The notes: generated from the sequence alone by a model not told the origin. Positions 8,719 to 18,121 are shown, counted from the first letter of the stretch. The stretch is DNA of 64,000 nucleotides from Aestuariibius insulae (GCF_040783535.2 NZ_JBFONW020000001.1:930001-994000); one strand, 5' to 3'. Translations and numbers: made by a program.

Positions 8719-10856
8719 GTGACGATTTCGAGAAGCTCAAATCCGCGTTGCAGAGGACCTCTGACAAGCCGGGGACCGAGGCCAAAGGCGCTGCGATGCG
8801 TCTAGCGATGGAAGAATTCGACCGGCTCCAAGAATCTCAGACCGAGGCGCGTCTCAACTCTGACCCTCCGCAAGGTGCGGCGGGACAGACAGGGATTTGG
8901 CACATGGTTTCGAATTTTCTCTCTTCGCGCGCGGCGTTGGCCGCGACCGGATCTATTGCAGCGCTGACCGTCGGCGTGGTCGTGGTGACGCCTTTGATGA
9001 ACGATCGGTCCTTAACCGGCTCGGACAGGCTGACGGGGGAGGTCGAATTGACGCCGTCGGTGGCTGCGACAGAGAGCGCGCCGGTCGCGCCGGAGGTTTC
9101 TCCGTCCGCCGTACCCGAGCCGCCAATGCCGCCGGTGCCTACTCCGATGGTGACACCTGGCGAAGATCCGGCGCCGGAGGCGGATCAGGAGGTGCTGCAC
9201 AGTGTTGCTCCGCGAGCGATCGCCCCTCAGTCGGCGCCACCTGCATTGAGCACCGAGCCAGTTCTGGAGGAGACGGAAAACTTCGCGCTGTCTGCAGAGC
9301 CGTCCGGACAATCGCGGCGGGACCTCATTGCGCGGTCGCTTGAGCGGGACGCTACCGCGAGCGAGGGCATGACGGGACTGACTGTAAGGCCTGAGCGTAT
9401 GCTTGAGGATATCGAGATCACGCAAAGGCACATTGGTCAGTCTGGCGATACCTTCCCGGAGTTCGAGCCGTCTGTGATGAAGACGGTTCTCGAGGCGCCT
9501 GTCTCCACCTTCTCGGTCGAGGTCGATACGGCGAGCTATGGGATTGTCCGGTCCTCGCTGATGGCGGGAGTTCTGCCGCCCGAGGGCGCGGTGCGGATTG
9601 AGGAGATTATCAACTATTTCCCCTATGACTATCCTGCTCCGAGTGTGGGCGAGGCGCCGTTCCGGCCGTCGGTGACGGTGCTGGAGACGCCGTGGAACGA
9701 GGGCACGCAGCTTGTCCATATCGGGCTTCAGGGGCAGATCCTGGAGGCCGATGCGCGCCCACCGCTGAACCTTGTCCTGCTGATCGACACATCGGGATCC
9801 ATGGATCAGCCGAACAAGCTGCCGCTGCTCAAGCAGGCGTTGCCGTTGATGCTGGACCGGCTGCGGCCGGAGGACGAGATCGCGATCGTGGCCTATGCGG
9901 GCAATGCGGGTGTCGTGCTCGAGCCGACACGAGCCGAAGCGCGGGCACAGATCCTAACGGCGCTGGACGGGCTTCAGCCGCGCGGCGGCACGGCGGGGCA
10001 GGCCGGATTGGAGCAGGCCTATGCGCTGGCGGCGCAGATGTCTGAGGAGGGCGATGTCTCCCGGATCCTTTTGGCGACCGATGGCGATTTCAATGTCGGG
10101 CCGAGCGATCCGGGCGCGCTGGCGCGCTATGTCGGCGAGCGGCGCGGGGAGGGGACGTATCTGTCGGTGCTGGGCTTTGGCCGCGGCAATCTGGACGATG
10201 CGACGATGCAGGCGCTGGCGCAGAACGGAAACGGGACGGCGGCCTATATCGATACGGTGGCCGAAGCGCAGAAGGTGCTCGTCGAGCAACTGACGGGCGC
10301 TCTCTTTCCCATCGCGGATGATGTGAAGGTGCAGGTCGAGTTCAACCCGGCGGTCGTGCAGGAATACCGGCTGCTGGGCTATGAGACGCGCGGGCTGGCG
10401 CGGCAAGACTTCAACAACGACGCCGTCGATGCCGGAGAGATCGGGTCGGGTCATACGGTGACGGCGATCTACGAGGTGACGCCGGTGGGCAGCCCGGCTA
10501 TCCGCAATGAGCCGCTGCGGTATGGTGCCGAAGAGAGCGCCGAGACGGTGGTGTCGGGGCCGCGGGATGAGCTGGGATATCTCAAGCTGCGCTACAAGGC
10601 GCCGGGCGCGGCGCAGAGCGCGCTGCTGGAGATGCCGATCCCGGCGGCACCGCAGGAGGCGAGCGAGGATGTGCGCTTTGCCGTTGCGATTGCCGGGTTC
10701 GGGCAGCTTCTGACGGAGGCGCGCTATCTCGGCGATTGGGGCTGGGAAGAGGCGATTGCGCTGGCGCAGGGCGCGCGGGGCGAGGATCCGTTCGGGTATC
10801 GCGCCGAGGCGGTCAGGCTGATGAGGATCGGGCAGAGCCTTTCCGACGCTCGCTAG
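8715..10856 (+). CDS. membrane-anchored VWA-domain protein, YfbK-like; possible anti-sigma partner
   Basis: 713 aa. Residues 1-60 are a charged cytoplasmic segment, followed by one membrane span near 72-95 (AALAATGSIAALTVGVVVVT), a long Pro/Ala/Glu-rich linker to about residue 215, then a YfbK-type N-terminal domain and a von Willebrand factor A domain. The metal-ion adhesion site is intact: DTSGSMD near residue 357 and ATDGDF near 454. The C-terminal part matches the domain usually following VWA in YfbK proteins. The VWA part should lie outside the cytoplasm. Being coupled to an ECF sigma gene, the N-terminus may hold the sigma factor until an outside signal is bound; that is inference. Confidence 0.8.
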   Translation: MSDDFEKLKSALQRTSDKPGTEAKGAAMRLAMEEFDRLQESQTEARLNSDPPQGAAGQTGIWHMVSNFLSSRAALAATGSIAALTVGVVVVTPLMNDRSLTGSDRLTGEVELTPSVAATESAPVAPEVSPSAVPEPPMPPVPTPMVTPGEDPAPEADQEVLHSVAPRAIAPQSAPPALSTEPVLEETENFALSAEPSGQSRRDLIARSLERDATASEGMTGLTVRPERMLEDIEITQRHIGQSGDTFPEFEPSVMKTVLEAPVSTFSVEVDTASYGIVRSSLMAGVLPPEGAVRIEEIINYFPYDYPAPSVGEAPFRPSVTVLETPWNEGTQLVHIGLQGQILEADARPPLNLVLLIDTSGSMDQPNKLPLLKQALPLMLDRLRPEDEIAIVAYAGNAGVVLEPTRAEARAQILTALDGLQPRGGTAGQAGLEQAYALAAQMSEEGDVSRILLATDGDFNVGPSDPGALARYVGERRGEGTYLSVLGFGRGNLDDATMQALAQNGNGTAAYIDTVAEAQKVLVEQLTGALFPIADDVKVQVEFNPAVVQEYRLLGYETRGLARQDFNNDAVDAGEIGSGHTVTAIYEVTPVGSPAIRNEPLRYGAEESAETVVSGPRDELGYLKLRYKAPGAAQSALLEMPIPAAPQEASEDVRFAVAIAGFGQLLTEARYLGDWGWEEAIALAQGARGEDPFGYRAEAVRLMRIGQSLSDAR

Positions 10857-11875
10857 GCAAGCTCGGTCTCGGCGGGCAGGATTTGATAGGGTTCCTGCTC
10901 GTCGTGATAGGGGCAGGCGACCACGTGCTGAGGGCGGATCTCGACCAGCGGGGGACGCTCTTCGGCGCAGGCGGGTCGGGCGATTGGGCAGCGCGTACGG
11001 AAGACGCAGCCTGAAGGCGGATCGAGGGGAGAAGGCAGCTCGCCCTCGAGCACGGGGCGGTGACGGGCCTTTTCGCGCACCGGATCGGGGATCGGCGCGG
11101 AGGCGATGAGGGCGCGGGTATAGGGATGATGGGGATCGCGGACGATGGCGCGGGCATCCGCACGCTCCATCTGGCGGCCCAGATACATCACTAGTGTGCG
11201 GTCCGAGATGTGCTTCACCACGCTGAGGTCATGGGCGATGAAGATCATCGACAGCCCCATCTCGCGCTGGATCCGTTTGAGCAGATTGACGACCTGCGCC
11301 TGCACGCTGACATCGAGGGCCGAGACAGGCTCGTCGCAGACGATGAGCCGGGGCGACAGGATCAGCGCGCGGGCGATACCGATCCGCTGGCACTGGCCGC
11401 CGGAAAATTCGTGCGGATAGCGGTTGAGCAGGTTGGGCAGAAGACCGACCCTCTCCATCATCTCGCCGACCTTGGTGCGGGCCTCTTTCTTCGACGTCTG
11501 CGGATAGTGGGTCAGGAGCGGCTCGGCGATGATCTCTCCCACCGGCATCCGGGGATTGAGCGCGGCGAGCGGATCCTGAAAGATCATCTGGGTCTCGCGC
11601 CGGTGGGCGCGCCGGTCGCGGGGCGACATCTTGGTCAGGTCTGTATCTTCCCAGATCACCTCTCCAGAGGCGGCGGGCACCGTTCCGATGATGGCGCGGG
11701 CCAGCGTGGATTTGCCCGAGCCGCTTTCGCCGACAATGCCCAATGTCTCGCCGGCCGCAAGATCGAAGGAGACGTCGGTGACGGCCTGCAGCTTGTTCGG
11801 TTTGGTCCAGGGCCAGGCGCCGCGGGGCATGACGTCGAAGGTGACGGAGAGGTTGCGAACGGACAGAAGGGTCAT
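10853..11875 (-). CDS. oppF: oligopeptide/dipeptide ABC transporter ATP-binding protein, OppF/DppF type
   Basis: 340 aa nucleotide-binding subunit. GESGSGKST is the Walker A motif, HEFSGGQCQRIGIARAL the ABC signature and LIVCDEPVSALD the Walker B. The C-terminal stretch with CVFRTRCPIARPAC is the cysteine-bearing oligopeptide-type extension. The frame is open for 27 more residues upstream, but the ATG at 11873-11875 overlaps the oppD stop by 4 bp and begins the conserved MTLLSVRNLSVTFD, so it is used. It is the last gene of the transporter operon and its stop overlaps the end of the convergent VWA gene. Confidence 0.88.
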   Translation of the reverse strand: MTLLSVRNLSVTFDVMPRGAWPWTKPNKLQAVTDVSFDLAAGETLGIVGESGSGKSTLARAIIGTVPAASGEVIWEDTDLTKMSPRDRRAHRRETQMIFQDPLAALNPRMPVGEIIAEPLLTHYPQTSKKEARTKVGEMMERVGLLPNLLNRYPHEFSGGQCQRIGIARALILSPRLIVCDEPVSALDVSVQAQVVNLLKRIQREMGLSMIFIAHDLSVVKHISDRTLVMYLGRQMERADARAIVRDPHHPYTRALIASAPIPDPVREKARHRPVLEGELPSPLDPPSGCVFRTRCPIARPACAEERPPLVEIRPQHVVACPYHDEQEPYQILPAETELA

Positions 11876-12840
11876 GCGGCGACCTCCGCGACATCGGCGT
11901 GGCATGCGCGGCGAAGCTGGCCTTCGAGGCGAAGCTCTGGCTGGGTTGTCGAACATCGGGGTTTGGAGAATCCGCAGCGCGGGCAGAACGGGCAGCCTGC
12001 GGGCAGGCGGGACATGTCGGGGGGCTCGCCCGGGATCGTCTCAAGCTCGTCCTGATCGATATCGAGGCGCGGGACGGCCTTGAGGAGGCCAAGCGTGTAG
12101 GGGTGAGTCGGTTTGGCGAAGAGATCGTCGGTTGGTCCCTGTTCCATGACCCGCCCGCCATAGAGCACGATCGTGCACTCACAGGCATCGGCGACGATGC
12201 CAAGGTCATGCGTGATGAGGATCATGGCGGTGCCGAACTCCTTCTGAATCTCTGCCAGTAGCGTCATGATCTGCGCCTGCACGGTCACATCGAGCGCTGT
12301 CGTCGGCTCGTCCGCGATCAGAAGGCGCGGGCGGCAGAGCAGAGAAATGGCAATCATGATGCGCTGGCGCATGCCGCCGGAAAACTCGTGCGGATACATG
12401 TTCAGCCGGCCAGCGGCGTCGGGGATGCGGACGGCGTCGAGCATCTGGACGCTTTCGGCCTCCGCCTGCTTACGGGAAATGCCCTTATGCAGGGTCAGCA
12501 CCTCGCTCATTTGCGCGCCGATCTTCAGATAGGGATTGAGAGACGTCATCGGGTCTTGGAAAATCATCGCTATCTGTTCGGCCCGGATACGGTTGAGCTT
12601 GCGCTCGGGCAGGCCGAGGATCTCGGATCCATCGAGCTTGACCGATCCGGTGGCGCGTCCGTTCTTGGCCAGAAGGCCCATGACGGCAAAGGCGCTTTGG
12701 CTTTTGCCCGATCCGCTTTCGCCTACGATCGCGAGGGATTCCCCTTCATTGATCTTGAGCGATAGGCCATTGACCGCGTGGACGTCGCCATCTGCCGTGT
12801 CGAAGGTCACACCGAGATTGTCGATTTCAAGAAGCGTCAT
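11872..12840 (-). CDS. oppD: oligopeptide/dipeptide ABC transporter ATP-binding protein, OppD/DppD type
   Basis: 322 aa. Walker A is GESGSGKSQ, the signature HEFSGGMRQRIMIAISLL and Walker B LLIADEPTTALD, with the switch His in LITHDLG. The C-terminal oligopeptide-type extension has three cysteines (CPFCPRCGF). It works as a heterodimer with the OppF subunit to power uptake through the two permeases encoded just upstream. The gap to oppC is 3 bp and the overlap with oppF is 4 bp. Confidence 0.88.
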   Translation of the reverse strand: MTLLEIDNLGVTFDTADGDVHAVNGLSLKINEGESLAIVGESGSGKSQSAFAVMGLLAKNGRATGSVKLDGSEILGLPERKLNRIRAEQIAMIFQDPMTSLNPYLKIGAQMSEVLTLHKGISRKQAEAESVQMLDAVRIPDAAGRLNMYPHEFSGGMRQRIMIAISLLCRPRLLIADEPTTALDVTVQAQIMTLLAEIQKEFGTAMILITHDLGIVADACECTIVLYGGRVMEQGPTDDLFAKPTHPYTLGLLKAVPRLDIDQDELETIPGEPPDMSRLPAGCPFCPRCGFSKPRCSTTQPELRLEGQLRRACHADVAEVAA

Positions 12841-12843
12841 CGC

Positions 12844-13752
12844 TCAGCGATCCTTCGGGTCGAGGGCGTCGCGCAGACCGTCGCCGATGAAGAAAAGGGC
12901 AAAGAGCGTGACGACAAAAAAGGCGAGCGGGAAATAGAGCTTCCAGGGCGCCGTGCGCATGTGGTCGGTCCCGGAGTTGATGAGCGCGCCCCAGCTTGTG
13001 GCAGGTTCTTGCACGCCAAGACCAAGAAAGCTGATGAAACTTTCGAAGATGATCATCGAGGGCACGAGCAACGTGGCATAAACAATCACGACGCCCAGCA
13101 GGTTCGGGACGATATGGCGGGCGATGATGACCGGGGTCGTCACACCGGTGGCAATCGCGGCTTCGACGAACTCCTTATTCTTGATGCTCAGCGTCTGGCC
13201 CCGGACGATCCTAGCCATGTCGAGCCACGAGATCAGGCCGATGCCGACAAAGAGCATGAACATCGATCGGCCGAAGACGACGAGGAGAAGGATCAGAACG
13301 AACATGTAGGGGATCGACATCATGACATCGACAATCCGCATCATGATCTGATCGGTCTTCCCGCCGATATAGCCTGCAACCGCGCCATAGATCGTACCGA
13401 CCACGACCGAGACAAGCGCCCCGATCACGCCGATCATCAGCGAGATACGCGTGCCCTGAACAGTGCGGGCGTAGATGTCGCGGCCCGTCTCATCGACGCC
13501 AAAGTAATGTCCGTTCTCAAAGGAGGGGCCGCCGATGGTTTCGAACTGGCCCAGCATGGACCAATCGATTTCTTCGTTGGACCATTGCGCAAAATACTGT
13601 CCGAACGCGGCGAAAAGGATGACGAAAATAAGGATCGGCATCGAGGCGAGCGCGGCCCGGTTGCGGAAAAAGCGGTTGCGCGCATCTTGCCAGAGCGAAC
13701 GGCCTTTGAGTTCAGCCGCTGGCGTCTGAGGGTCAAGGTCGAGGGTCGTCAT
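12844..13752 (-). CDS. oppC: oligopeptide/dipeptide ABC transporter permease, OppC type
   Basis: 302 aa membrane protein with an N-terminal span after a cytoplasmic tail (ALASMPILIFVILFAAFGQY) and five further spans. The segment with the Gly of the ATPase contact (EAAIATGVTTPVIIARHIVPN) is the binding-protein-dependent permease motif. It pairs with the OppB-type permease encoded 10 bp upstream. Typical OppC length and topology. Confidence 0.88.
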   Translation of the reverse strand: MTTLDLDPQTPAAELKGRSLWQDARNRFFRNRAALASMPILIFVILFAAFGQYFAQWSNEEIDWSMLGQFETIGGPSFENGHYFGVDETGRDIYARTVQGTRISLMIGVIGALVSVVVGTIYGAVAGYIGGKTDQIMMRIVDVMMSIPYMFVLILLLVVFGRSMFMLFVGIGLISWLDMARIVRGQTLSIKNKEFVEAAIATGVTTPVIIARHIVPNLLGVVIVYATLLVPSMIIFESFISFLGLGVQEPATSWGALINSGTDHMRTAPWKLYFPLAFFVVTLFALFFIGDGLRDALDPKDR

Positions 13753-13762
13753 ATACGTCTCC

Positions 13763-14686
13763 TCAATACCGAATTTTCGGGTCGATCCATGCGTAAAGCA
13801 CGTCGACCAAAAGGTTGAACAGGATGGTGAGCGCTCCGACGAGGATCGTGATGCCCATGATCACCGAATAGTCGCGGGCGAGCGCGGAGTTGACGAAGAA
13901 CTGCCCGATGCCCCCGGTCGAGAAGATCACGTCGATGACCACCGATCCGGTGATCATGCCCACGAAGGCGGGTCCAAGGTATGAGATAACCGGAAGGAGC
14001 GCGGGTTTCAGCGCATGCCGGAGGATCACCCGGCGCATGGGCAGGCCCTTGGCCTTGGCGGTGCGGATGAACCCGGCGTTCAGCACTTCAAGCATCGAAG
14101 AGCGGGTCAGACGGGCGATGGACGCCATGTAGGAGGTCGAAAGGGCGATAACCGGCATGATGATATACTGCGCCTGCCCACCGCGCCAACCGCCGCCCGG
14201 AAGCCAGTCCAGCCAGAGTGTGAAGATAAGCACCAGTATTGGGGCCATTACGAAATTTGGCAGGACCTGTGCGCCAATGGAGATGCCTACCGCCAGATAA
14301 TCAAGCCAGGAGTTGTGGTAGATTGCTGCGGCGATCCCAAGCGAGCCTCCTACGAGGACGGCAACGATGAAGGCGTAGGTGCCATAGGTCAGGGTCACCG
14401 GGAAGCCCTGCGCGATCAAATCGTTCACGGTGCGGTTCGAAAAAGTGAAGGACGGGCCGAAGTCAAACTGAGTGACGACGTTCCAGATATAGATTCCCAT
14501 CCGGTGGATCATCGGGCGGTCGAGCCCGTATTTTGCCTCGAGATTGGCGAGAACCTGAGGCGGCACGCCGCGCTCAGTGTCGAACGGGCTGCCGGGAGCG
14601 GCCTCCATCAGGATGAAGGAAAAGACGATCAACAGCAAAAGTGTTGGGATCGCGACGGCCAGTCGTCGCAGGATATAGGTCAGCAT
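13763..14686 (-). CDS. oppB: oligopeptide/dipeptide ABC transporter permease, OppB type
   Basis: 307 aa. The start MLTYILRRLAVAIPTLLLLIV... is the standard OppB N-terminal span, and FIRTAKAKGLPMRRVILRHAL is the ATPase-contact loop. It forms the transmembrane channel together with OppC. It lies 142 bp after oppA; that gap holds a strong hairpin that probably sets the ratio of binding protein to permease. Confidence 0.88.
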   Translation of the reverse strand: MLTYILRRLAVAIPTLLLLIVFSFILMEAAPGSPFDTERGVPPQVLANLEAKYGLDRPMIHRMGIYIWNVVTQFDFGPSFTFSNRTVNDLIAQGFPVTLTYGTYAFIVAVLVGGSLGIAAAIYHNSWLDYLAVGISIGAQVLPNFVMAPILVLIFTLWLDWLPGGGWRGGQAQYIIMPVIALSTSYMASIARLTRSSMLEVLNAGFIRTAKAKGLPMRRVILRHALKPALLPVISYLGPAFVGMITGSVVIDVIFSTGGIGQFFVNSALARDYSVIMGITILVGALTILFNLLVDVLYAWIDPKIRY

Positions 14687-14788
14687 GTCGGGACCCGGCG
14701 GATGGACACGAGCGCGTGCGTTTGAAGGGGAAAGGGAGCGCGCAGAGTGTCGGGGAGGGGGCCTGCCTCAAGAACAGGCTGAAAGAGA

Positions 14789-14811
14789 CACCCCGGCATG
14801 ATGCCGGGGTG
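14789..14811 (-). promoter_or_regulatory. intercistronic hairpin between oppA and oppB
   Basis: CACCCCGGCAT and ATGCCGGGGTG (14789-14799 and 14801-14811) are perfect complements around a single central base, so an 8-9 bp G+C-rich stem with a small loop can form in the oppA-oppB transcript. There is no U-run after it. Such hairpins after binding-protein genes usually protect the upstream mRNA and lower expression of the downstream genes. Confidence 0.6.
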
Positions 14812-14828
14812 CGCGGAACGATGCCGGA

Positions 14829-16460
14829 TCACTCTGCCGCGACGCGGTAGAAGTCCTTCACATACCAGTTGTTTTCGGCGTTGTTGTATGGCCAGCCCTT
14901 GATCGTGCTGTCGAGCAGGAAGGTGTTGGCATAGTGGTAGATCGGGATCATTCCCATGTTCGCCGCCAAAAGCTCTTCGATCTGGGCATAACCTGCATTC
15001 GGGTCGTCCGAGGTCAGAACGGTCTCAAGGATCGAGTCTATCTCGGGGTTGGAGTATTTACCGTCATTGTTCTCGTGGTCCGTCTTGAGGATCTTCACGA
15101 AGGTCGAGCCTTCGTTGTAATCCGCGCACCACCCTGAGCGGGCCAGATCGAAGTTACCAGCCTTGCGAAGATCGAGATAGGTCGACCACTCGTAGTTGGT
15201 AAGCGAGATATCGACACCGAGTTTCTGCTTCCACATCTGACTGATGACGGTCGCGATCTGCTTATGGCTTTCGGAGGTGTTATAGATCAGCTCGAATTCG
15301 AGAGGCTCGCCACCTTCGCCAAAGCCAGCCTCCTCAAGAAGCTGCTTGGCCTCCTCATCCCTCTCCGCCTGAGTCATGCTAGCATAATCGATCTCGGGCA
15401 CTTCGAAGCCTGCGGTATTGGCGTGGATAAAGTTGTAGGCTGGAAGCTGGCCGCCTTGGAGGATCTGGTCCACGATCACGTCCCGATCTACCGCAAGGCT
15501 AAGCGCGCGGCGCACGTCAGGATTTTGTAGCGCGGGATGCGCGTCTTCACGTTGATTGAACTGATAATAGTAGGAGCAAAGGCGCGAGACAGAGGTCGCC
15601 TCGTCAGGGTATTGCTCCTCAAGGCGAGGGAACGATCCGGCTGGAAGCGGCTCGATCAAGTCGAACTCGTCGGCCTCCCAGCGGGTCAGAGCCTGGTTGA
15701 CGTCATTGATGATAAAGCCGGTGATCTCTTCGATAATAACGCTATCTGCATCCCAGTATTCGGGGTTTTTCGCAGCGGACCAGAACTCGTTGAGGGCGAT
15801 TTCGGATAGGATGTAAGGGCCGTTCGAGACCATATTCTCTGGATCGGTCCAACCATCGCCATGCTCTTCGACGGTCGCCTGATGAACGGGCATGAATGTC
15901 GCGTAGGTGATGATCGAAGGGAAGAAAGGAAGCGGCTGCGTCAGGTTCACTTCGATCGTGTAGTCGTCCACTGCGGTGGCGCCAAGCGTAGATGGCTCTG
16001 CTTCTCCAGCCAGGATCTCAGCCGCGTTTTCGATCGAGGACAGTTCGATGTACCACGCGTAGGGGGAGGCTGTCGCTGGATCGACAGCGCGCTGCCACGC
16101 ATAGATGAAGTCGTTGGCTGTTACCGGATCACCGTTGGACCATTTGGCATCCTGGCGCAGCGTAAAGGTCCACTTGGTGTAGTCTTCATTCTCCCAGCTT
16201 TCCGCAACGCCGGGAATGATGTTGCCATCGGCATCTTGACTGACAAGTGCTTCAAAAAGCTGACGGATGGCGTGAAAGCCTGCGGTTTCTTCATTCAAAG
16301 CAGGATCGAGCGTCGGGAACTGATCGAGAAGGCGATAGCTGAACGTCTGGTTCTCAGCCAAGGGCTCACCGGTTTCGGGATGCTCGGTCAATTGCGCCCA
16401 AAGCGGGCCTGCCGCGACCATGAGCGATGTGGATAGGGCAAGAAGGGTTCTGCGTTTCAT
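14829..16460 (-). CDS. oppA: periplasmic peptide-binding protein of an ABC transporter (OppA-like, SBP_bac_5)
   Basis: 543 aa with a clear signal peptide (MKRRTLLALSTSLMVAAGPL, cleavage after AQA-like WAQ). The mature part has family-5 solute-binding features: LDQFPTLDPALNEE near the start, GVAESWE and WSNGDPVTANDF. It should bind oligopeptides in the periplasm and hand them to OppBC. GGGAG lies about 10 nt before the ATG. It is first in the operon, and its promoter should lie in the 367-bp gap shared with the glycerate kinase gene. Exact ligand is unknown. Confidence 0.87.
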   Translation of the reverse strand: MKRRTLLALSTSLMVAAGPLWAQLTEHPETGEPLAENQTFSYRLLDQFPTLDPALNEETAGFHAIRQLFEALVSQDADGNIIPGVAESWENEDYTKWTFTLRQDAKWSNGDPVTANDFIYAWQRAVDPATASPYAWYIELSSIENAAEILAGEAEPSTLGATAVDDYTIEVNLTQPLPFFPSIITYATFMPVHQATVEEHGDGWTDPENMVSNGPYILSEIALNEFWSAAKNPEYWDADSVIIEEITGFIINDVNQALTRWEADEFDLIEPLPAGSFPRLEEQYPDEATSVSRLCSYYYQFNQREDAHPALQNPDVRRALSLAVDRDVIVDQILQGGQLPAYNFIHANTAGFEVPEIDYASMTQAERDEEAKQLLEEAGFGEGGEPLEFELIYNTSESHKQIATVISQMWKQKLGVDISLTNYEWSTYLDLRKAGNFDLARSGWCADYNEGSTFVKILKTDHENNDGKYSNPEIDSILETVLTSDDPNAGYAQIEELLAANMGMIPIYHYANTFLLDSTIKGWPYNNAENNWYVKDFYRVAAE

Positions 16461-16702
16461 AAGATCGGATCTCCCGGTTGAGGCGGGGTTCGATATGTCC
16501 GAACCCTCGATTTATGGACGTTGTGTTAACATCTTTCGACCAGACGCCAGAATGTTCAAGCGCTATCGAAGGGTGACGTCGATGTCTCCCGTCTATGCCC
16601 GCCCTCTGAGCAAATCTGGAATAGTCGCCTTAAAACAAAGCATTACGAGATCTGTTCTGTATTCGTCTTGGTGGGTCAAGGCGCATGAGATTCCATCTTA
16701 AG

Positions 16703-16723
16703 ATGATGATATAAGATCATCAT
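16703..16723. promoter_or_regulatory. perfect inverted repeat, possible operator
   Basis: ATGATGAT-ATAAG-ATCATCAT is an 8-bp perfect inverted repeat with a 5-bp spacer, about 105 bp upstream of the glycerate kinase start. The size and symmetry fit a dimeric regulator site. Which regulator binds is unknown. Confidence 0.4.
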
Positions 16724-16764
16724 TACCATCGATTTCTATGTGGTTTTCCGATACTTGCTTCGCC

Positions 16765-16785
16765 TTGTCAGTCCGGTCCTGACAA
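16765..16785. promoter_or_regulatory. perfect inverted repeat near the glycerate kinase start, possible operator
   Basis: TTGTCAG-TCCGGTC-CTGACAA is a 7-bp perfect inverted repeat with a 7-bp spacer, 43 bp before the glycerate kinase ATG. It is well placed to be a repressor site over the promoter or early leader. The G+C-rich spacer also allows a weak RNA hairpin. Confidence 0.45.
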
Positions 16786-16827
16786 TCAATGTTGATGGGA
16801 GCACCGTCGTTTGGGGGGAATTTTAGG

Positions 16828-18054
16828 ATGTTCGGGACAAGCGCGTCGCAGTCCGATTTGCTACGCAGACTATTTGACAAAGCGGTTGCCGCTGCCGATC
16901 CGCATCATTGCCTACCCGCCCATTTGCCGGAGCGTCCGGAGGGCCGCGTCGTCGTTCTGGGCGCTGGCAAGGCTGGCGCGCGAATGGCGCAAGCGGTTGA
17001 GGCGTCTTGGGGGCCGTGCGAGGGATTGGTCATCGTTCCGCATGGGGCCGGACTTCCTACCAAAGGGATCGAATTGATCGAGGCAGCTCATCCAGTTCCG
17101 GATGCGGCGGGTCTGGCCGCGACGAAGCGGATCCTCGATCTGGCCGCGACGCTGGGACCAAATGACTTCGCTCTGTTCCTCATTTCCGGTGGAGGCTCAT
17201 CGCTTCTATGCGCGCCGGCGAAGGACTGGACGCTGGCCGACAAGCAGGAACTTAATACAGCGCTTCTTGCCTCTGGTCTACCGATTGACCGGATGAACCG
17301 TCTGCGCAAATTGGCCTCGCGTATCAAAGGCGGACGGCTCGCACGAGCTGTTCATCCAGCGTCGCATCTGACCCTCGCCATCAGCGACGTGCCAGGGGAC
17401 CACCCCGAGGCGATTGCTTCAGGACCGACTGTGGCAAGCCACTCTTGCGATCAAGATTTGATGGCGTTGGAAGGGCGTCTCCCTGAGATATTACTGGCAA
17501 AGTTGAGGAGAGCCGAGCCTCTACCAGATCCGACGCATGACTGTTTCCAACAGGACTATCGCCTGATTGCAACGCCAATGACATCCTTGTTAGCGGCCGC
17601 AGAGGTCGCCGAAGAAGCCGGATTGAAAGCGGTCATTTTGGGAGATGCGATCGAAGGTGAGGCACGAGAGGTTGGGCGGCAGATGGCGTTGGACGTGGCG
17701 GCTCGGATCAAAGCGGGAGAGGGTGGGGGGACCGTCCTGCTCTCTGGCGGGGAGACGACCGTCACGCTGGGCGCTGATCCCGGATGGGGCGGGCGGAACG
17801 TTGAGTTTCTGCTGTCTTTTGCCCTGCATGCGCCTTCCGTCGTCTCCGTTCTCGCGGCGGATACCGATGGAATCGACGGCATGGGGCCGCATGCCGGAGG
17901 TCTTTGGCTCTCAGAAGATACTGCATCAGAGAGCGAGATCGCAGATAGCCTGCAAGCCCATGATGCGGCGACATTTTTTGACCGAAGATCGCGACTTTTA
18001 ACGACGGGTCCGACGCATACGAATGTGAACGATTTCCGGGCAATGCTTTTCTGA
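16828..18054 (+). CDS. glycerate 2-kinase, MOFRL family (GckA/TtuD type)
   Basis: 408 aa. VVVLGAGKAGARMAQA, the LISGGGSSLL loop, the SDVPGDHPEAIASGPT segment and the C-terminal LSGGETTVTLG mark the glycerate kinase family that phosphorylates D-glycerate to 2-phosphoglycerate; the same family was once called hydroxypyruvate reductase TtuD. The frame extends 13 residues upstream, but the ATG at 16828 follows a purine-rich GGGGGGAATTTTAGG and starts at the usual place. The next gene is a serine-glyoxylate-type aminotransferase, so the two may act in one route from serine through hydroxypyruvate and glycerate to glycolysis; the reductase step is not encoded here. Confidence 0.85.
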   Translation: MFGTSASQSDLLRRLFDKAVAAADPHHCLPAHLPERPEGRVVVLGAGKAGARMAQAVEASWGPCEGLVIVPHGAGLPTKGIELIEAAHPVPDAAGLAATKRILDLAATLGPNDFALFLISGGGSSLLCAPAKDWTLADKQELNTALLASGLPIDRMNRLRKLASRIKGGRLARAVHPASHLTLAISDVPGDHPEAIASGPTVASHSCDQDLMALEGRLPEILLAKLRRAEPLPDPTHDCFQQDYRLIATPMTSLLAAAEVAEEAGLKAVILGDAIEGEAREVGRQMALDVAARIKAGEGGGTVLLSGGETTVTLGADPGWGGRNVEFLLSFALHAPSVVSVLAADTDGIDGMGPHAGGLWLSEDTASESEIADSLQAHDAATFFDRRSRLLTTGPTHTNVNDFRAMLF

Positions 18055-18121
18055 GCGGGAGATTGACCCGAGCCGGGAAGCGGATAGGAATGACGTCGAT
18101 CTTTTGTCGAAGGAGCCTCCG

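Larger units (their letters stand above)
16461..16827. other. divergent regulatory region between oppA and the glycerate kinase gene
   Basis: No convincing gene is visible. Short frames on both strands lack ribosome binding sites and family features. The region is AT-richer than its flanks and must hold the promoters of both divergent units. Two perfect inverted repeats at 16703-16723 and 16765-16785 are listed separately as possible operators. Confidence 0.5.
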
